Shown: in pieces, positions 63,405 through 64,000 of the stretch | Layout of the letters: each line of letters begins with the position of its first letter | How positions within the stretch are numbered: the first letter of the stretch is position 1 | Source of the DNA: Psychrobacter sp. I-STPA10 | Lineage (GTDB): Bacteria; Pseudomonadota; Gammaproteobacteria; Pseudomonadales; Moraxellaceae | Assembly (NCBI RefSeq): GCF_021012795.1 | Contig: NZ_VFYU01000026.1 | Span: 84,212 to 148,211 of the forward strand | Length of the DNA stretch: 64,000 nt | Direction of reading: 5' to 3' | Notes under the pieces: generated by a model | What the model was told of the DNA's origin: nothing | Seen by the model: the letters and a program-made list of their open reading frames with translations, nothing else | The model's database searches: none | Made by a program: the position numbers and the translations under genes

Positions 63405-64000
63405 AGTACGCCTTTATACAAGCTAATCAACAAGACTTTAGTATTATTAGCATGTGCAGGATATTGAATATCAAAGCTTCGAGCTACTACGACTGGTTAA
63501 ACCGAGACATCAGTGAACAACAAATACACCGCAATCACTGTGAACTACTCGTTAGAGCTGCGCATAGTGAAACTAAACAGCGTTATGGCTACGAGAGACT
63601 ACATGCTCATCTAACAGCTCAAGGAAACGACATTAGTAAGTATATGGTCAGACGCATTAAACAAGAGCATGGCATTTACTGTAAACGACACAAACGCTTT
63701 AAAGTCACTACTGATTCAAACCATGACAAACTTGTGTATCCTAACCTGCTTGAGCAAAAATTTGATGCTAGTTGTCCTAATCAAACTTGGGTTAGTGACA
63801 TCACTTATATTTGGACTAATGAGGGCTGGTTATATTTAGCAGGGGTAAAAGACATCTATACCAAAGAATTGGTTGGCTATGCGTTAAATAAATGTATGAC
63901 AAAAGAGTTAGTCTGTCGTGCATTGAATATGGCAATTAGAAACAAAAAGCCCAGTAAAGGCTTACTTGTACATTCAGACCGAGGCAGTCAGTACTGTAGT
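63401..64000 (+). CDS. IS3-family OrfB (DDE transposase), cut by window end
   Basis: From the GTG overlapping the orfA stop (GTGA) 200 codons are open to the window end. VKYAFIQANQQDFSIISMCR opens the HTH_21-like part with RYGYERLHAHL; the rve integrase core shows the first Asp in TWVSDITYIW and the second in LVHSDRGSQY. The catalytic Glu lies past 64000. It is read mainly as an OrfAB fusion through the frameshift. Up to the edge it is intact. Confidence 0.92.
   Translation, partial: MKYAFIQANQQDFSIISMCRILNIKASSYYDWLNRDISEQQIHRNHCELLVRAAHSETKQRYGYERLHAHLTAQGNDISKYMVRRIKQEHGIYCKRHKRFKVTTDSNHDKLVYPNLLEQKFDASCPNQTWVSDITYIWTNEGWLYLAGVKDIYTKELVGYALNKCMTKELVCRALNMAIRNKKPSKGLLVHSDRGSQYCS

Larger units (their letters stand above)
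63056..64000 (+). mobile_element. IS3-family insertion sequence, right part outside the window
   Basis: The element holds orfA and orfB with a -1 frameshift signal. Its left boundary is not fixed; it lies between the stop at 63052 and the ribosome site at 63094. The inverted repeat GGTAAACT (63074-63081)/AGTTTACC (63097-63104) would fold over part of the orfA ribosome site in longer transcripts. The right end is beyond 64000. Confidence 0.88.

Noticed and set aside
1..64000. tRNA or rRNA genes in the gaps
   Set aside because: No cloverleaf with a T-loop GGTTCGAATCC-type core or rRNA-like stretch was seen in any gap.

Overview
The window looks like chromosomal DNA of a gammaproteobacterium of the family Moraxellaceae (Moraxella/Psychrobacter type). 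The evidence is the AT-rich composition, the type and order of housekeeping genes, the oversized RecB/RecC/RecD and DnaE proteins with polar low-complexity inserts, a ZigA-like zinc GTPase behind a Zur-type palindrome, and many short dispersed repeats in the intergenic gaps. The family call is an inference from gene content. The genus is not fixed, and no rRNA or tRNA gene was seen.

Layout. 1-340: a short type I-F CRISPR array read on the minus strand, with no cas genes in the window. 651-4937: a four-gene plus-strand operon (hydratase, acyl-CoA dehydrogenase, class III CoA-transferase, CitE-like lyase) that matches the itaconate degradation set Ich/Ict/Ccl; it ends in a clear terminator. 5031-7572: an exported ankyrin/coiled-coil protein gene flanked by two almost identical 107-bp repeats, with a MITE-like element ending 17-27 bp before its start codon. 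7648-12735 (minus): an IclR regulator, an FAD-dependent amine-oxidase-like protein and a long-chain acyl-CoA ligase. 13319-19745 (minus): cysE, trmJ, an Hpt-domain protein and dnaE. 19746-20321: a repeat-rich gap with a perfect 36-bp palindrome. 20322-23510: malate synthase G divergent from a CGNR zinc-finger regulator.

23620-30397: small genes (DUF2788, a glutamine amidotransferase, YggS, a MocR regulator), a decayed TnpB-only insertion sequence whose right end runs into a ModA-like membrane protein gene, and an unknown protein. 30398-42424: recC, recB and recD in one plus-strand unit. 42457-49336: hypoxanthine phosphoribosyltransferase, an unknown protein, and two adjacent large acidic lipoproteins with hexanucleotide repeats. 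49563-52703: CstA, then a small protein ending in Cys-Cys coupled by a 1-base overlap to an ArsA/Get3-like ATPase. 52726-58682: a MocR regulator divergent from an EamA exporter, an AAA-ATPase/PD-(D/E)XK protein and a DUF3482 GTPase. 58998-60293: zigA. 60477-62441: two DUF1566 exported proteins. 62606-64000: a small orphan gene and an IS3-family element that runs off the window.

How the parts work together. The itaconate operon would turn itaconate into pyruvate and acetyl-CoA, with the IclR protein as a possible but unproven regulator. RecBCD is a complete repair and recombination unit. Most of the unusual material is accessory: mobile relics, MITE-like repeats inserted beside start and stop codons, and repeat-rich exported proteins whose length can change by slippage. 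Nothing in the window is clearly a new defence system. The most open biology is the CC-ended protein/ArsA pair, the acidic lipoprotein pair, the repeat-flanked ankyrin gene, and a 12-14-base word recurring in recBCD.
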